Origin: Myroides phaeus
GTDB taxonomy: Bacteria; Bacteroidota; Bacteroidia; Flavobacteriales; Flavobacteriaceae
Assembly: GCF_900099675.1 (NCBI RefSeq)
Contig: NZ_FNDQ01000008.1
Coordinates: 1 to 64,000, forward strand
Length of the DNA: 64,000 nucleotides
Reading direction: 5' to 3'
The notes beneath the pieces were generated by a model. That model saw nothing but the letters and a program-made list of their open reading frames with translations. It was not told where the DNA came from and did not search any database. Positions 27,611 to 37,265 of the stretch are shown piece by piece (position 1 is the stretch's first letter; the number at the start of each line of letters is the position of its first letter). Position numbers and translations under genes: made by a program.

Positions 27611-27883
27611 ATGAGCAATTTAGATATAGAATTTAAAGAAGCATATAGACGAATTTCAGAGGAAGCTAAAGACCTTCCTGCTGATGTAATGTTACGCATA
27701 TATGCTTATTACAAACAAGCAACAAACGGATTAAGTCATAAAGATTTTGAAGAAATGTCTAATGATATCAAAAAAGCTTTTAAGTTTAATGCTTGGACAC
27801 AAGTAAGTCATTTATCAATGACTGAAGCTAAAGAAGAGTATATTAAAATAGCTAAAGAAATATTTAAAAATGATAAAGCTTAA
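27611..27883 (+). CDS. Acyl-CoA-binding protein
   Basis: 90 residues, the size of eukaryotic ACBP. The four-helix pattern holds: FKEAYRRISEEAKDLPAD, then MLRIYAYYKQATNG (the KLxxYxLYKQAT motif) and FNAWTQVSHLSMTEAKEEYI (the KxxAWxxxxGMSxxxAxxxYI motif). It would hold long-chain acyl-CoA in the cytosol, which suits its place after cdsA-psd. It overlaps the SOD gene by 14 bp. Confidence 0.9.
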   Translation: MSNLDIEFKEAYRRISEEAKDLPADVMLRIYAYYKQATNGLSHKDFEEMSNDIKKAFKFNAWTQVSHLSMTEAKEEYIKIAKEIFKNDKA

Positions 27884-28661
27884 ACGAAATATTGCAATTT
27901 TATTTTGTTCTATCTTTTTGTTATTTACTTCTTGTGGTCATAAGAATGAGCTAGTAGAAGTTGAAATACCAGAAAGAGAAGCTTTTAATATTCAGAAAAG
28001 TGACTTTCCGGATCCTGCTACTATCAAAACGAAGCAAGGTCCTTTTGAGATGCGTGGATTGCCGTATAATTTCAACGATTTTCATGTAATAGCAAAAGCT
28101 GAAAGCGCTTTTATTCATTTTGACAAAGTTCATTTAGACTATGCGAATCGGCTAAATACAGCTGTGCACGGTACTCCTTTTGAAAAAGACGAGATTACTA
28201 CTTTAATTACACGTATTGATAATAGATACGCTAACTTAAAAAATTTCTCTGGCGCTTATTACAATCACAATATCTTTTGGCAGTCAATTAATCCAAAAAT
28301 TGAAAGTAAGCCAAATGAAGTACTTGATAAATTGATTGTAGAGTCGTTTGGTTCAATGAATGAGTTAAAAAGTGAATTAATCAATAAAGGAAATGCTTTA
28401 GTAGGATCAGGTTGGCTTTGGCTTATTATTTTACCTAATGGAAAATTAAGTGTTGTTACTACAATAAACAATGAAAGTCCTAATATGCCTGAATTACAAT
28501 TAGGGAAACCTTTATTAGGAATAGATTTGTGGGAACACGCTTATTTTGAGACCTATAAAAATGATAAAAAAGCTTATATTGAGACTTGTTTTAAGTATTT
28601 GAATTGGGAAAAAGTAAACAAGGAATTTATAGTTGATGTAGAGTCAACAGAAGTAAAATAG
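27870..28661 (+). CDS. Lipid-anchored Fe/Mn superoxide dismutase
   Basis: 263 residues. The lipoprotein signal has Cys22 (LLFTSC), so the enzyme should be on the outer side of the inner membrane or at the outer membrane. The four metal ligands of Fe/Mn-SOD are all there: His83 (FIHFDKVH), His133 (YYNHNIFW), Asp219 and His223 (DLWEHAYFE). GSGWLWL (179-185) is the core motif. It is longer than cytosolic SOD by the anchor and an about 50-residue linker. It overlaps ACBP by 14 bp. Confidence 0.88.
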   Translation: MIKLKRNIAILFCSIFLLFTSCGHKNELVEVEIPEREAFNIQKSDFPDPATIKTKQGPFEMRGLPYNFNDFHVIAKAESAFIHFDKVHLDYANRLNTAVHGTPFEKDEITTLITRIDNRYANLKNFSGAYYNHNIFWQSINPKIESKPNEVLDKLIVESFGSMNELKSELINKGNALVGSGWLWLIILPNGKLSVVTTINNESPNMPELQLGKPLLGIDLWEHAYFETYKNDKKAYIETCFKYLNWEKVNKEFIVDVESTEVK

Positions 28662-28693
28662 AAAAGGCAGATATTTTAAAATATCTGCCTTTT
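28662..28693. terminator. Bidirectional terminator between SOD and msrB
   Basis: A perfect 32-bp palindrome with 16-bp arms (AAAAGGCAGATATTTT and its complement) lying between two convergent genes. Confidence 0.88.
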
Positions 28694-28701
28694 CTATTTG
28701 A

Positions 28702-29178
28702 TTATTTTTCTTGCTCGAATTTTAATGAAATAGAATTCATACAATATCTTTCTCCTGTTGTTTCTTGAGGTCCATCAGGGAAGACGTGACCTAAGTGCCC
28801 ATGGCAATTAGAGCAGACAACTTCCGTTCTAATCATACCGTGAGTAGTATCTCTAATATATTCAACAGATCCTTTGATTGCCTTATCAAATGATGGCCAA
28901 CCACAGTGACTATCAAATTTAGTGTCAGAGTTGAAAAGTTTTTGATTACATCCTGCACAATGATAACTTCCTTTTTCAAATAAATCATTGTATTCTCCAG
29001 TAAAAGGTCTTTCAGTTCCTTTCTGTCTTAACACATAAAATTGTTCTGGAGTCAATGTTTGTTGCCATTGTTCTTCAGTTGTTGTAATATCTTTCTTCAT
29101 AGTTGGTTTATTTTGATACGAAGTATTTTTGCAAGCTATCAAAGATAATATCATAAGTAAGTAAAAGATATGTTTCAT
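28702..29178 (-). CDS. msrB: Lipid-anchored peptide-methionine (R)-S-oxide reductase
   Basis: 158 residues. The lipoprotein signal has Cys16 (LIAC). The MsrB domain has zinc cysteines 74/77 (CAGC) and 122/125 (CSNC), substrate motifs HCGWPSF and [10 protein letters not shown], and catalytic Cys146 in RYCMNS. It repairs methionine-R-sulfoxide in exported proteins. Start ATG overlaps the upstream hydrolase stop by 1 nt (TAATG), so they are translationally coupled. Confidence 0.92.
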   Translation of the reverse strand: MKHIFYLLMILSLIACKNTSYQNKPTMKKDITTTEEQWQQTLTPEQFYVLRQKGTERPFTGEYNDLFEKGSYHCAGCNQKLFNSDTKFDSHCGWPSFDKAIKGSVEYIRDTTHGMIRTEVVCSNCHGHLGHVFPDGPQETTGERYCMNSISLKFEQEK

Positions 29179-30050
29179 TATTCAATATCTTGAATAAAGT
29201 CTTTAATTCTTTCAATTACTTTTTTATCACCAAGAATTTTTCTATGACCTAAAGTCTGTGTAACCATTAATTGTGCATCAATAGCATTCTTTTTAATTTG
29301 ATAAGCTGCCTTTACGGGCACATCTAAATCATCTTCGTCGTGTATAATTAATAAAGGTATTTTAATTGTTTTAGCAGCATTATGTACACAGTAGCTCTCC
29401 ATTGTTTGATTAAACTGTTTCTCAAAACGCTGTTTAATTAATTTAGAAATAATTGGTTTTAGTTTTATTTGTTCGACGAAGTCATCAATAACATCCTCAA
29501 CTACGTCGCCACTTCCTATTATTACCGCTTTTTTGGCCTTAAAGCCATCTTTTAAAGCATTCATCGTAGTCATCCCTCCTAAAGAGTGTCCAATTACCAA
29601 GTCAAAAGGACCGAACTGCTTTTCAACTTCAAAGGCAGAAGCAATAAACTCTGTCATATTTGTTTTGGTCTTTGGCGATTTCCCATGTCCAGGTGCATCA
29701 AAACTGACAATGTCATACCCTTGTCTCATTAGCATATTAGCTATTGTGATTAGTTGTGTACCTCTACCATTCCAACCATGTATAAGTAAAGCTTTTTTAG
29801 TAGCCGCTTTATTCGTACCATATTGATAAACAAAAATATCTTTCTTTAGTTTTGGTACAGTTATTTCTGTTACAACACTTTTATCAAGCATTTCCTTCTC
29901 TCTTTTAGGTGGTTTAAATTTAAGAGGAGTAATGAATAGATTTTGAGCAAAACGAGTTGCTAAATTATTTGAAAATAGTTGTAGTGTTTTTCCTATTACT
30001 ATTATGCTTTTTGGTATTTCAAGCGATTGTTTTGGTTTTTGATTTTGCAT
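29178..30050 (-). CDS. Alpha/beta hydrolase
   Basis: 290 residues without a signal peptide. Oxyanion HGWNGRG, then DAPGHGKSP, nucleophile GHSLGGMT, acid in HDEDDLDVP and base His in TLGHRKIL. It is a member of the esterase/lipase superfamily with unknown substrate. It is the first gene of a two-gene operon with msrB. Confidence 0.87.
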   Translation of the reverse strand: MQNQKPKQSLEIPKSIIVIGKTLQLFSNNLATRFAQNLFITPLKFKPPKREKEMLDKSVVTEITVPKLKKDIFVYQYGTNKAATKKALLIHGWNGRGTQLITIANMLMRQGYDIVSFDAPGHGKSPKTKTNMTEFIASAFEVEKQFGPFDLVIGHSLGGMTTMNALKDGFKAKKAVIIGSGDVVEDVIDDFVEQIKLKPIISKLIKQRFEKQFNQTMESYCVHNAAKTIKIPLLIIHDEDDLDVPVKAAYQIKKNAIDAQLMVTQTLGHRKILGDKKVIERIKDFIQDIE

Positions 30051-30329
30051 TATAATAATCTTGTAATGCTGTAAAATTACAAAATTAAAGTACTATGCAA
30101 GCCTACTATTGGTTGATATTCTCATTTATTGCGTTTTAAGGTGATATCCTTGCCAGATTTGAATATTTATAATGTTATAAATGAACGAGTTTTGTCTGAA
30201 TAAAGGTGTTTTAAAGGTAATTATTTGTCGATATTGATATCATAATGAGCAATTAAGGTACTAATAAATGCGAAGTAAAAGTTTTTTATATTGCTAAATC
30301 CTATTATTTTTGACAAAAATATAAGTGGT

Positions 30330-31145
30330 ATGAAAAAAGTATTTTTTGTAGCAAGTAGCGTTTTATTAATGGCAGCTTGTGCTACTAATCCTTTTACAGG
30401 AAAAAAAACAATGGCGTTTCAGTCAAATGCAAATTTATTTCCTATGGCTTTCCAACAATATGATGAATTCTTGAAAGAGAATAAAGCTGTTAAAGGAACA
30501 AAAGATGCAAAACGTATTGAAGAAGTAGGAACAAGAATAAAAGATGCAGCCGAGAAATGGTTAACAGCAAATGGATATGGTTCTTATTTAAAAGACTATC
30601 GTTGGGAATATAATTTGGTAGATAATAAAGAATTGAATGCTTGGTGTATGCCTGGAGGTAAGATTGTATTTTATACAGGAATATTACCAGTGTGTAAAAC
30701 AGATGCTGGTATTGCAACTGTAATGGGGCATGAAGTATCTCACGCATTAGCAAATCACGGACAACAACGTATGAGTGCAAGTATGCTTCAGCAAGGAGGT
30801 GCAATTGCGCTTGACTTGTTAACTCAAAACTCAAGTCCTATTGCAAAACAAACTTGGGCAGCAGCTTATGGATATGGATCACAAGTAGGGGGAATGTTAC
30901 CTTTTAGCCGTGCTAATGAAACAGAAGCTGATAAAATAGGATTAACATTAATGGCTATTGCAGGGTATAACCCAGAAGAATCTGTTGAGTTTTGGTCTCG
31001 TATGGCTGCTAAAACAGGAGGAGATGGAGGTTCTTCATTTATGAGTACTCACCCGAGTAATCATGAACGTATTGAAAACCTTAAAAAATTAATTCCAGAA
31101 GCAAAAGCAGAAGCTGCAAAATTTGGTGTATATTTCAACAAGTAA
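30330..31145 (+). CDS. M48-family zinc metalloprotease lipoprotein
   Basis: 271 residues. Signal MKKVFFVASSVLLMAAC with lipid Cys17. Zinc motif HEVSH at 134-138, third ligand in NETEAD. Resembles BepA/LoiP-type periplasmic M48 proteases that act in outer-membrane quality control. I start at ATG 30330, since the 13 residues further upstream do not fit a signal peptide. Confidence 0.9.
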   Translation: MKKVFFVASSVLLMAACATNPFTGKKTMAFQSNANLFPMAFQQYDEFLKENKAVKGTKDAKRIEEVGTRIKDAAEKWLTANGYGSYLKDYRWEYNLVDNKELNAWCMPGGKIVFYTGILPVCKTDAGIATVMGHEVSHALANHGQQRMSASMLQQGGAIALDLLTQNSSPIAKQTWAAAYGYGSQVGGMLPFSRANETEADKIGLTLMAIAGYNPEESVEFWSRMAAKTGGDGGSSFMSTHPSNHERIENLKKLIPEAKAEAAKFGVYFNK

Positions 31146-31154
31146 TATTTTATT

Positions 31155-31188
31155 AAATAAGCTACCTAATTAGGTAGCTTATTTTTTT
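31155..31188 (+). terminator. Terminator after the M48 protease gene
   Basis: A perfect 30-bp palindrome with 15-bp arms (AAATAAGCTACCTAA and its complement), then more T. Confidence 0.88.
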
Positions 31189-31204
31189 GTTAAGCACTTG
31201 TACT

Positions 31205-32509
31205 ATGACTCAATTTGTAAAAGGAGATAAGAAGTTGTTAAATGCTTGGGCATTTTATGACTGGGCTAACTCTGTATATGCACTCGTTATTTCGTCTTCT
31301 ATTTTTCCTCTCTATTATGGAGCTTTGTTTAGGGAACGAGAACTAGATCGTTTTCTTATTTTCGGGCTCGAGATTAAAAGTGAGTCTATTATTAGTTATA
31401 TCACAGCAATTGGTTTTTTAATTGTATGTATTATCTCTCCGTTTCTATCAGGAATAGCTGATTACTTGGGAAACAAAAAGTTCTTTATGAAGCTTTTTTG
31501 TGGTATTGGTGCTATTTCTTGTATGCTTCTCTATTTTTTTAGTTTAGACTATATTCTGCTTAGTCTGTTTTTTTATATGTTTGGACTTGTCGGTTTTTGG
31601 GGAAGTCTTGTTTTTTACAATTCTTATTTACCAGATATTGCCTTTCAAAATCAACAAGATAATATTAGTGCAAAAGGATATGCTATGGGGTACATAGGTA
31701 GCGTTATTTTACTATTGCTTAATTTATTGTTGATAATGAAATACGAAACTTTTGGTTTTGATTCAGCTATGACTGCAATGCGCTATTCTTTTTTATTAGT
31801 TGGAATTTGGTGGATAGGTTTTAGTTTGTATACTTTTAAATACTTGCCAGATTTTAAGAATGAAAAAAAAATAACTAAATCTGTTTTTTTCAAGGGCTTT
31901 AGAGAATTAAAAAAAGTTTGGGAAGAGTTACGTGGGTATAGTTCATTGAAGCGATATTTAGTTGCTTTTTTTGTTTATAGTATGGCGGTACAGACAGTAA
32001 TGGTTATTGCTGCTTATTTTGGAGAAAAAGAAATTGCCTGGGAAACAGACAGTCAGCGTACTACGGGGTTAATATTGAGTATTTTAGTAATTCAATTAGT
32101 GGCTATACTTGGAGCTTATGCAACTTCTACTTTGTCAAAAAAAATAGGAAATATTTATACGCTTTGTGTTTTAAATGCGTTATGGATATTCATATGTGTT
32201 TATGCCTATACAATCGAAACACCTAATGAGTTTTACGTTGCAGCTGGTTTTGTAGGACTTGTAATGGGAGGAATTCAATCATTATCTCGTTCTACATATT
32301 CTAAATTGCTTCCTGATACAACTGATACGACTTCTTTTTTTAGCTTTTATGATGTGACAGAAAAGTTAGGTATTGTATTAGGAATGGCAATGTATGGCTT
32401 GGTGAGTGATATAACTGGTAAAATGCAAAATGCGATATTATTCTTGATAGTTTTCTTTGCAATAGGCTTTGTTTTATTGTTAAGAGTACCAAATAAGAGA
32501 ATGATTTAA
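31205..32509 (+). CDS. UMF1-type major facilitator transporter
   Basis: 434 residues, about twelve spans. The N-terminus LNAWAFYDWANSVYALVI is the hallmark of the UMF1/Atg22-like family, and GFVGLVMGGIQSLSRSTYS is its second conserved block. Relatives are thought to export amino acids or other small molecules; substrate unknown. ATG 31205 is taken over an upstream TTG. Confidence 0.88.
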   Translation: MTQFVKGDKKLLNAWAFYDWANSVYALVISSSIFPLYYGALFRERELDRFLIFGLEIKSESIISYITAIGFLIVCIISPFLSGIADYLGNKKFFMKLFCGIGAISCMLLYFFSLDYILLSLFFYMFGLVGFWGSLVFYNSYLPDIAFQNQQDNISAKGYAMGYIGSVILLLLNLLLIMKYETFGFDSAMTAMRYSFLLVGIWWIGFSLYTFKYLPDFKNEKKITKSVFFKGFRELKKVWEELRGYSSLKRYLVAFFVYSMAVQTVMVIAAYFGEKEIAWETDSQRTTGLILSILVIQLVAILGAYATSTLSKKIGNIYTLCVLNALWIFICVYAYTIETPNEFYVAAGFVGLVMGGIQSLSRSTYSKLLPDTTDTTSFFSFYDVTEKLGIVLGMAMYGLVSDITGKMQNAILFLIVFFAIGFVLLLRVPNKRMI

Positions 32510-32570
32510 TAGATGATAATAATTTTATTGTAAATTTGTTAAAGTTTTTTATAAAAGAAAGAATTGTAAG

Positions 32571-33536
32571 ATGAAAAAAGGACTTAAATATATTGTAGCT
32601 GGTTGTTTATTTATAACAGGATTAGGTTTTGTATCATGCGATAATGAGAATGTTGATCCTTTGTTAGAAGGTAATACTATGGTTGGAAGGCCTATAGTGA
32701 ACCTGAATATTGCAGGAGAGAACTATATGGAGCGTGATAAAATTGTAGCGACTGTTGATAAAAATAGAGAATTTACTTTGAGAGTTGATAATTTAGGAGA
32801 AACAGGAGAAGATTACTTGATTGTGAATATTAAGAAGTTTATAGAAGGGAATTTTCCTACTAATGTAAATGAATCAACTTATTATTCAAAAAAAGACGAT
32901 ACTGAATACACTACAAAAGATATACTTCGTCCTAATTGGGTAACAGGTATTATTTCTATGTCATATATTAATAAAAATGCAAGAGTAGTTAATGGAGGAA
33001 TTGATATTAAAAGTATGATTCCTTTAAAATCAGATAACCCAAATTTAAAGCCGTTTCCTATTACAGGTGATTTCTCAAACATTCCGTATTCGAGATTAGA
33101 AAAAACTTATTTTGATGCTTTTGTAAGTGATGAGCCTATGCAAAATTCAAAAGAGAAGATTGCGATAGAAGATAATAGTCTTATAATTTCAGGAACAGAT
33201 GAAGTTGGTAAAACGCAATCACTTTTTATTACGTTTGCAAAAGGTTTGGTTTTAAAGTCTAATACTAAGTATGAACAAGATACTTTTAAGGCTGTGTATA
33301 CTTCGCCTGAAGGAGTTAAATATGTTTCTTTAGAAGAAAATAGAAAGGATTCATATTTGATTGTTGAAAATGTTGAAAATGCTGAGAATACTACTCAAGA
33401 TTTGAAAAAGCCTTTAAAATTGAAGGGAACTTTTGATTTAGTTCTTTTTAAAGAAGATGATAATAATGTGAGTATCAAAATAACAGAAGGAGAATTTTCA
33501 TTTAAACAAGAAGAAATAGAAGCTAAAACAAAATAA
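32571..33536 (+). CDS. Lipoprotein of unknown function
   Basis: 321 residues. Signal with lipid Cys23 (GLGFVSC). The mature part is beta-rich, polar and Lys/Glu-rich, without Cys or a recognisable catalytic motif. A long charged C-terminal stretch (SIKITEGEFSFKQEEIEAK) ends it. I recognise no family. It has its own terminator, with 61 bp to the upstream transporter. Confidence 0.7.
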   Translation: MKKGLKYIVAGCLFITGLGFVSCDNENVDPLLEGNTMVGRPIVNLNIAGENYMERDKIVATVDKNREFTLRVDNLGETGEDYLIVNIKKFIEGNFPTNVNESTYYSKKDDTEYTTKDILRPNWVTGIISMSYINKNARVVNGGIDIKSMIPLKSDNPNLKPFPITGDFSNIPYSRLEKTYFDAFVSDEPMQNSKEKIAIEDNSLIISGTDEVGKTQSLFITFAKGLVLKSNTKYEQDTFKAVYTSPEGVKYVSLEENRKDSYLIVENVENAENTTQDLKKPLKLKGTFDLVLFKEDDNNVSIKITEGEFSFKQEEIEAKTK

Positions 33537-33561
33537 CTTGTTTCTTAAATAGCAAGTTGTT

Positions 33562-33592
33562 AAATCCTTACACTATTTGTAAGGATTTTTTT
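33562..33592 (+). terminator. Terminator of the unknown lipoprotein gene
   Basis: A 10-bp stem, AAATCCTTAC / GTAAGGATTT, with a 7-nt loop, then T's. Confidence 0.88.
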
Positions 33593-33735
33593 ATGGCATA
33601 AAGATTGAAATGTTAAAGAGGTAATATAACTTATAAATTAATTTTTTGTTGGTTATCAGATAGTTACGTGTGTTTTTGGTTGTTTTAGACAAAAATAGAT
33701 GTAATTAAAACTGACAAAATGACGTAAATATAAAT

Positions 33736-36207
33736 ATGGCGAATCAAAAAATAATAACACTGGACAATTTGTCGTTACAAGATTTTGTTGATGGAGATTC
33801 TGAATTTATTCCAATTATGACTTCAGAAGATGAAGAGGAAATGAATAATGAAGAAATGCCTTTAGAAATCCCAATTTTACCATTGAGAAATATGGTTTTA
33901 TTTCCTGGGGTAGTTATTCCAATTACAGCAGGAAGAGATAAATCAATTGAGTTACTGAATAAAGCAAACAAAGGAGATAAAATAATTGGGGTTGTCGCTC
34001 AAAAAGATGAAGATGTTGATGATCCAACTATAAACGATATTTATCATACTGGAACAGTTGCACGTATCATCAAATTATTAAAGCTACCAGATGGAAATAT
34101 CACTGTAATTTTACAAGGTAAAAAACGTTTTGATATTGTTGAAATGGTAGAAGAGGAGCCTTTTATGAAGGCAACTATCAAAGAGCGTATTGAAACTCAG
34201 CCTAAAAAAGGAGATAAGGAGTTTGTAGCTATTGTAGATTCTATAAAAGAACTTTCATTAGAGATCATAAAAGAAAATCCTAATATTCCTTCAGAAGCTT
34301 CTTTTGCAATTAGCAATATTGATAGTAAGTCTTTCTTAATCAACTTTATTTCTTCTAATATTAGTTTGACTGTTGAGCAAAAGCAAAACTTATTGTGTAT
34401 TGATAATTTAAAAGATAGAGGACTTGATACTTTAAAAGAAATGAATTTAGAATTGCAGAAACTTGTTTTACGCAATCATATTCAAAGTAAAGTTCGCATT
34501 GATCTTGATCAACAGCAAAAAGAGTATTTCTTACATCAACAAATGAAAACTATTCAAGAAGAACTTGGTGGCTTTTCAAATGAAGAGGAGTTTGAAGAAA
34601 TGCGCAAAAAAGCTAAGAATAAGAAATGGAGTAAAGAGGTAAAAGAACGCTTTGATAAGGAATTAATGAAGTTCCAAAGAATGAATCCTCAAGTAGCTGA
34701 ATTTGCTATTCAACGCAATTATTTAGAACTGTTATTAGAGTTACCGTGGGGAGAGTATTCTAAAGATAACTTTGACTTAAAAAATGCAGATAAAGTTTTA
34801 AATAAAGACCACTACGGAATTGAAGACGTTAAAAAGCGTGTTCTTGAACATATGGCTGTTCTTAAATTAAGAAATGATTTAAAATCACCTATTTTGTGTT
34901 TATATGGACCTCCAGGTGTTGGTAAAACATCAATTGGTCGCTCTATTGCTAACGCTTTAGGTAGAGAGTATGTTCGTATTTCTTTAGGAGGATTGAGAGA
35001 TGAAGCTGAGATTAGAGGACACAGAAAGACGTATATTGGTGCAATGCCAGGACGTATTATACAAAGTATTAAAAAGGCTAAAACATCAAATCCTGTTTTC
35101 TTATTAGATGAAATTGATAAATTGTCATCAAGTCATAATGGAGATCCTTCTTCTGCTTTGTTAGAAGTATTAGATCCAGAACAAAACTCTGATTTTTATG
35201 ATAACTTCTTAGAAATGGGGTATGATTTGTCTAAAGTTATGTTTATCGCTACTTCTAATAACTTAGGAACTATTCAACCTGCATTACGTGATCGTATGGA
35301 GATTATTGAAATGACAGGATATACGATTGAAGAGAAGGTAGAAATAGGAAAACAACATTTGTTGCCAAAACAACTGAAAGAGCATGGTTTAACTACTAAA
35401 GACTTGTCAATTGGTAAGAGACAAATGGAATATATCGTTTCAAATTACACAAGAGAATCTGGAGTACGTGGTTTAGATAAACAATTGGCACACGTTGCTC
35501 GTGGTGTTGCTAAGAGCATTGTAATGGAAGAAGAGTACAGTGTGAAAATGACAGAAGCTGATATTCGCAAGATATTAGGAACACCTCGTTTTGAAAGTGA
35601 TAAATACGAAAATAATGATGTTGCAGGAGTTGTAACTGGTTTAGCTTGGACAAGTGTTGGTGGTGATATCTTGTATATTGAGTCTATTGTCTCTAAAGGA
35701 AAAGGTGATTTATCTATTACAGGTAATTTAGGAACTGTGATGAAAGAGTCTGCTACAATTGCACTTGAGTATATTAAAGCACATGCAGATGAATTGGGTA
35801 TTGCTCAGGAGACTCTTGATAATTACAAGATTCACATACACGTTCCTGAAGGTGCAACACCAAAAGACGGACCGAGTGCTGGTATTACAATGTTAACCTC
35901 TATGGTGTCTTCTTTTACACAGAAAAAAGTGAAGAAGAACTTAGCGATGACAGGAGAGATTACATTGAGAGGTAAAGTATTACCTGTGGGAGGAATAAAA
36001 GAGAAAATACTTGCAGCTAAAAGAGCTAATATCAAGGAAATTATCTTGTGTAAAGACAATAGAAAAGATATTGATGAAATTAAAGAAGAGTATTTAAAAG
36101 GATTAACATTCCACTATGTAGATCGTATGGAAGAAGTAATTGAATTAGCAATTACAGATCAAAAAGTAAAGAATGCAAAGAAGTTTGAAGTTGTAAAAGC
36201 AAAATAA
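33736..36207 (+). CDS. lon: ATP-dependent endopeptidase Lon
   Basis: 823 residues. The N-terminal substrate domain (IPILPLRNMVLFPGVVIPI) is followed by a coiled-coil region, the AAA+ domain with Walker A GPPGVGKTS and Walker B FLLDEIDK, and the Ser-Lys protease domain (catalytic Ser in KDGPSAGITM, Lys in GGIKEKILAA). It degrades misfolded and regulatory proteins. The extra acidic N-terminal 45 residues are common in the phylum. Confidence 0.97.
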   Translation: MANQKIITLDNLSLQDFVDGDSEFIPIMTSEDEEEMNNEEMPLEIPILPLRNMVLFPGVVIPITAGRDKSIELLNKANKGDKIIGVVAQKDEDVDDPTINDIYHTGTVARIIKLLKLPDGNITVILQGKKRFDIVEMVEEEPFMKATIKERIETQPKKGDKEFVAIVDSIKELSLEIIKENPNIPSEASFAISNIDSKSFLINFISSNISLTVEQKQNLLCIDNLKDRGLDTLKEMNLELQKLVLRNHIQSKVRIDLDQQQKEYFLHQQMKTIQEELGGFSNEEEFEEMRKKAKNKKWSKEVKERFDKELMKFQRMNPQVAEFAIQRNYLELLLELPWGEYSKDNFDLKNADKVLNKDHYGIEDVKKRVLEHMAVLKLRNDLKSPILCLYGPPGVGKTSIGRSIANALGREYVRISLGGLRDEAEIRGHRKTYIGAMPGRIIQSIKKAKTSNPVFLLDEIDKLSSSHNGDPSSALLEVLDPEQNSDFYDNFLEMGYDLSKVMFIATSNNLGTIQPALRDRMEIIEMTGYTIEEKVEIGKQHLLPKQLKEHGLTTKDLSIGKRQMEYIVSNYTRESGVRGLDKQLAHVARGVAKSIVMEEEYSVKMTEADIRKILGTPRFESDKYENNDVAGVVTGLAWTSVGGDILYIESIVSKGKGDLSITGNLGTVMKESATIALEYIKAHADELGIAQETLDNYKIHIHVPEGATPKDGPSAGITMLTSMVSSFTQKKVKKNLAMTGEITLRGKVLPVGGIKEKILAAKRANIKEIILCKDNRKDIDEIKEEYLKGLTFHYVDRMEEVIELAITDQKVKNAKKFEVVKAK

Positions 36208-36230
36208 CCTCATAGTTCTATAAATTTGAA

Positions 36231-36262
36231 AGCACCAGATAATTTATCTGGTGCTTTTTTTG
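36231..36262 (+). terminator. lon terminator
   Basis: A 12-bp stem, AGCACCAGATAA / TTATCTGGTGCT, then T7. Confidence 0.9.
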
Positions 36263-36316
36263 TTTAATGACCTGGTGTTATTCTCATATTTACGTGCGTA
36301 ATTTTTTAGATTCCTT

Positions 36317-36324
36317 TACCTTTG
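36317..36324 (+). promoter_or_regulatory. Distal -7 box upstream of cmk
   Basis: TACCTTTG fits TAnnTTTG but lies 171 bp before the start codon. Confidence 0.45.
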
Positions 36325-36447
36325 TAAGCAATTGTCAGAGTCTTTATTAAAAAGCATTAGTAGCAACTAAGAATATTGCATAAAACGAACTCTTGTTTGT
36401 TTGTAGTTATATTGGCACTTAAAGTGTGAAAACGTGATTTAATCTGT

Positions 36448-36455
36448 TATATTTG
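36448..36455 (+). promoter_or_regulatory. Proximal -7 box of cmk
   Basis: TATATTTG, 40 bp before the TTG start. A CACTT-A-AAGTG palindrome (36416-36426) sits just upstream, near where the -33 contacts would be. Confidence 0.5.
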
Positions 36456-36495
36456 ACATTAAGTAAAAACAGAAATTAATTTTAAATTTTTCAAT

Positions 36496-37182
36496 TTGAA
36501 AAAGATCACCATAGCGATTGATGGCTTTTCATCTACGGGGAAAAGCACATTGGCAAAATCATTGGCAAAATCACTGAGTTACGTTTATATCGATACAGGA
36601 GCTATGTATCGTGCAGTAACTTTATATGCCATGAGAAAAGGCTTTATTAAAGAAGGTCTTTTTGACAAAGAGGCATTGATAAATTCCCTTCATTTAATTG
36701 AACTTCATTTTGAATACAACCCAGAGCGTGGGTTTGCTGAAATTTATTTAAATCGCAGTAATGTAGAGGACATCATAAGAACATTAGAGGTATCTAATTT
36801 TGTAAGTCAAATTGCTGAAGTACCTGAGGTACGAAGAAAATTAGTTGAACAACAACAAAATTTAGGAAAATCGAAGGGTGTAGTAATGGACGGTAGGGAT
36901 ATTGGTACTGTTGTTTTTCCAGATGCAGAATTAAAGATATTTATGACTGCTTCTCCAGAAATTAGAGCTCAACGTCGTTTTGATGAGTTAATTGTAAAAG
37001 ATGAGACAATCAAATTTGAAGATGTTTTTAAAAATGTTGTAGAAAGAGATAAAATTGACACAACAAGAGCAGATTCTCCACTTGTAATGGCTGTAGATGC
37101 GGTTGAGATTGATAACTCAAACCTTACTCGTGAGGAACAATTCGACTTAATTTTAGAATTAGCGCAAAATAAAATTAAGTAG
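36496..37182 (+). CDS. cmk: Cytidylate kinase
   Basis: 228 residues. It phosphorylates CMP and dCMP. P-loop GFSSTGKST (10-18), then YIDTGAMYRAV and VVMDGRDIGTVVFPDA. The start must be the TTG at 36496, because the family N-terminus (MKKITIAIDG) begins there and no ATG lies before the P-loop; inefficient initiation could limit expression. Confidence 0.95.
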   Translation: MKKITIAIDGFSSTGKSTLAKSLAKSLSYVYIDTGAMYRAVTLYAMRKGFIKEGLFDKEALINSLHLIELHFEYNPERGFAEIYLNRSNVEDIIRTLEVSNFVSQIAEVPEVRRKLVEQQQNLGKSKGVVMDGRDIGTVVFPDAELKIFMTASPEIRAQRRFDELIVKDETIKFEDVFKNVVERDKIDTTRADSPLVMAVDAVEIDNSNLTREEQFDLILELAQNKIK

Positions 37183-37265
37183 GGGATTGATTTAAAGTAC
37201 TTTGTAAACTATAAATAAAAGTATTTTATCTTTAAATTTGTTAGCACTGATATAATAAAACAGAA

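Noticed and set aside
27870..28661. Decayed SOD pseudogene because of the atypical N-terminus
   Set aside because: All four metal ligands and the core motif are intact; the odd N-terminus is a lipoprotein signal and linker.
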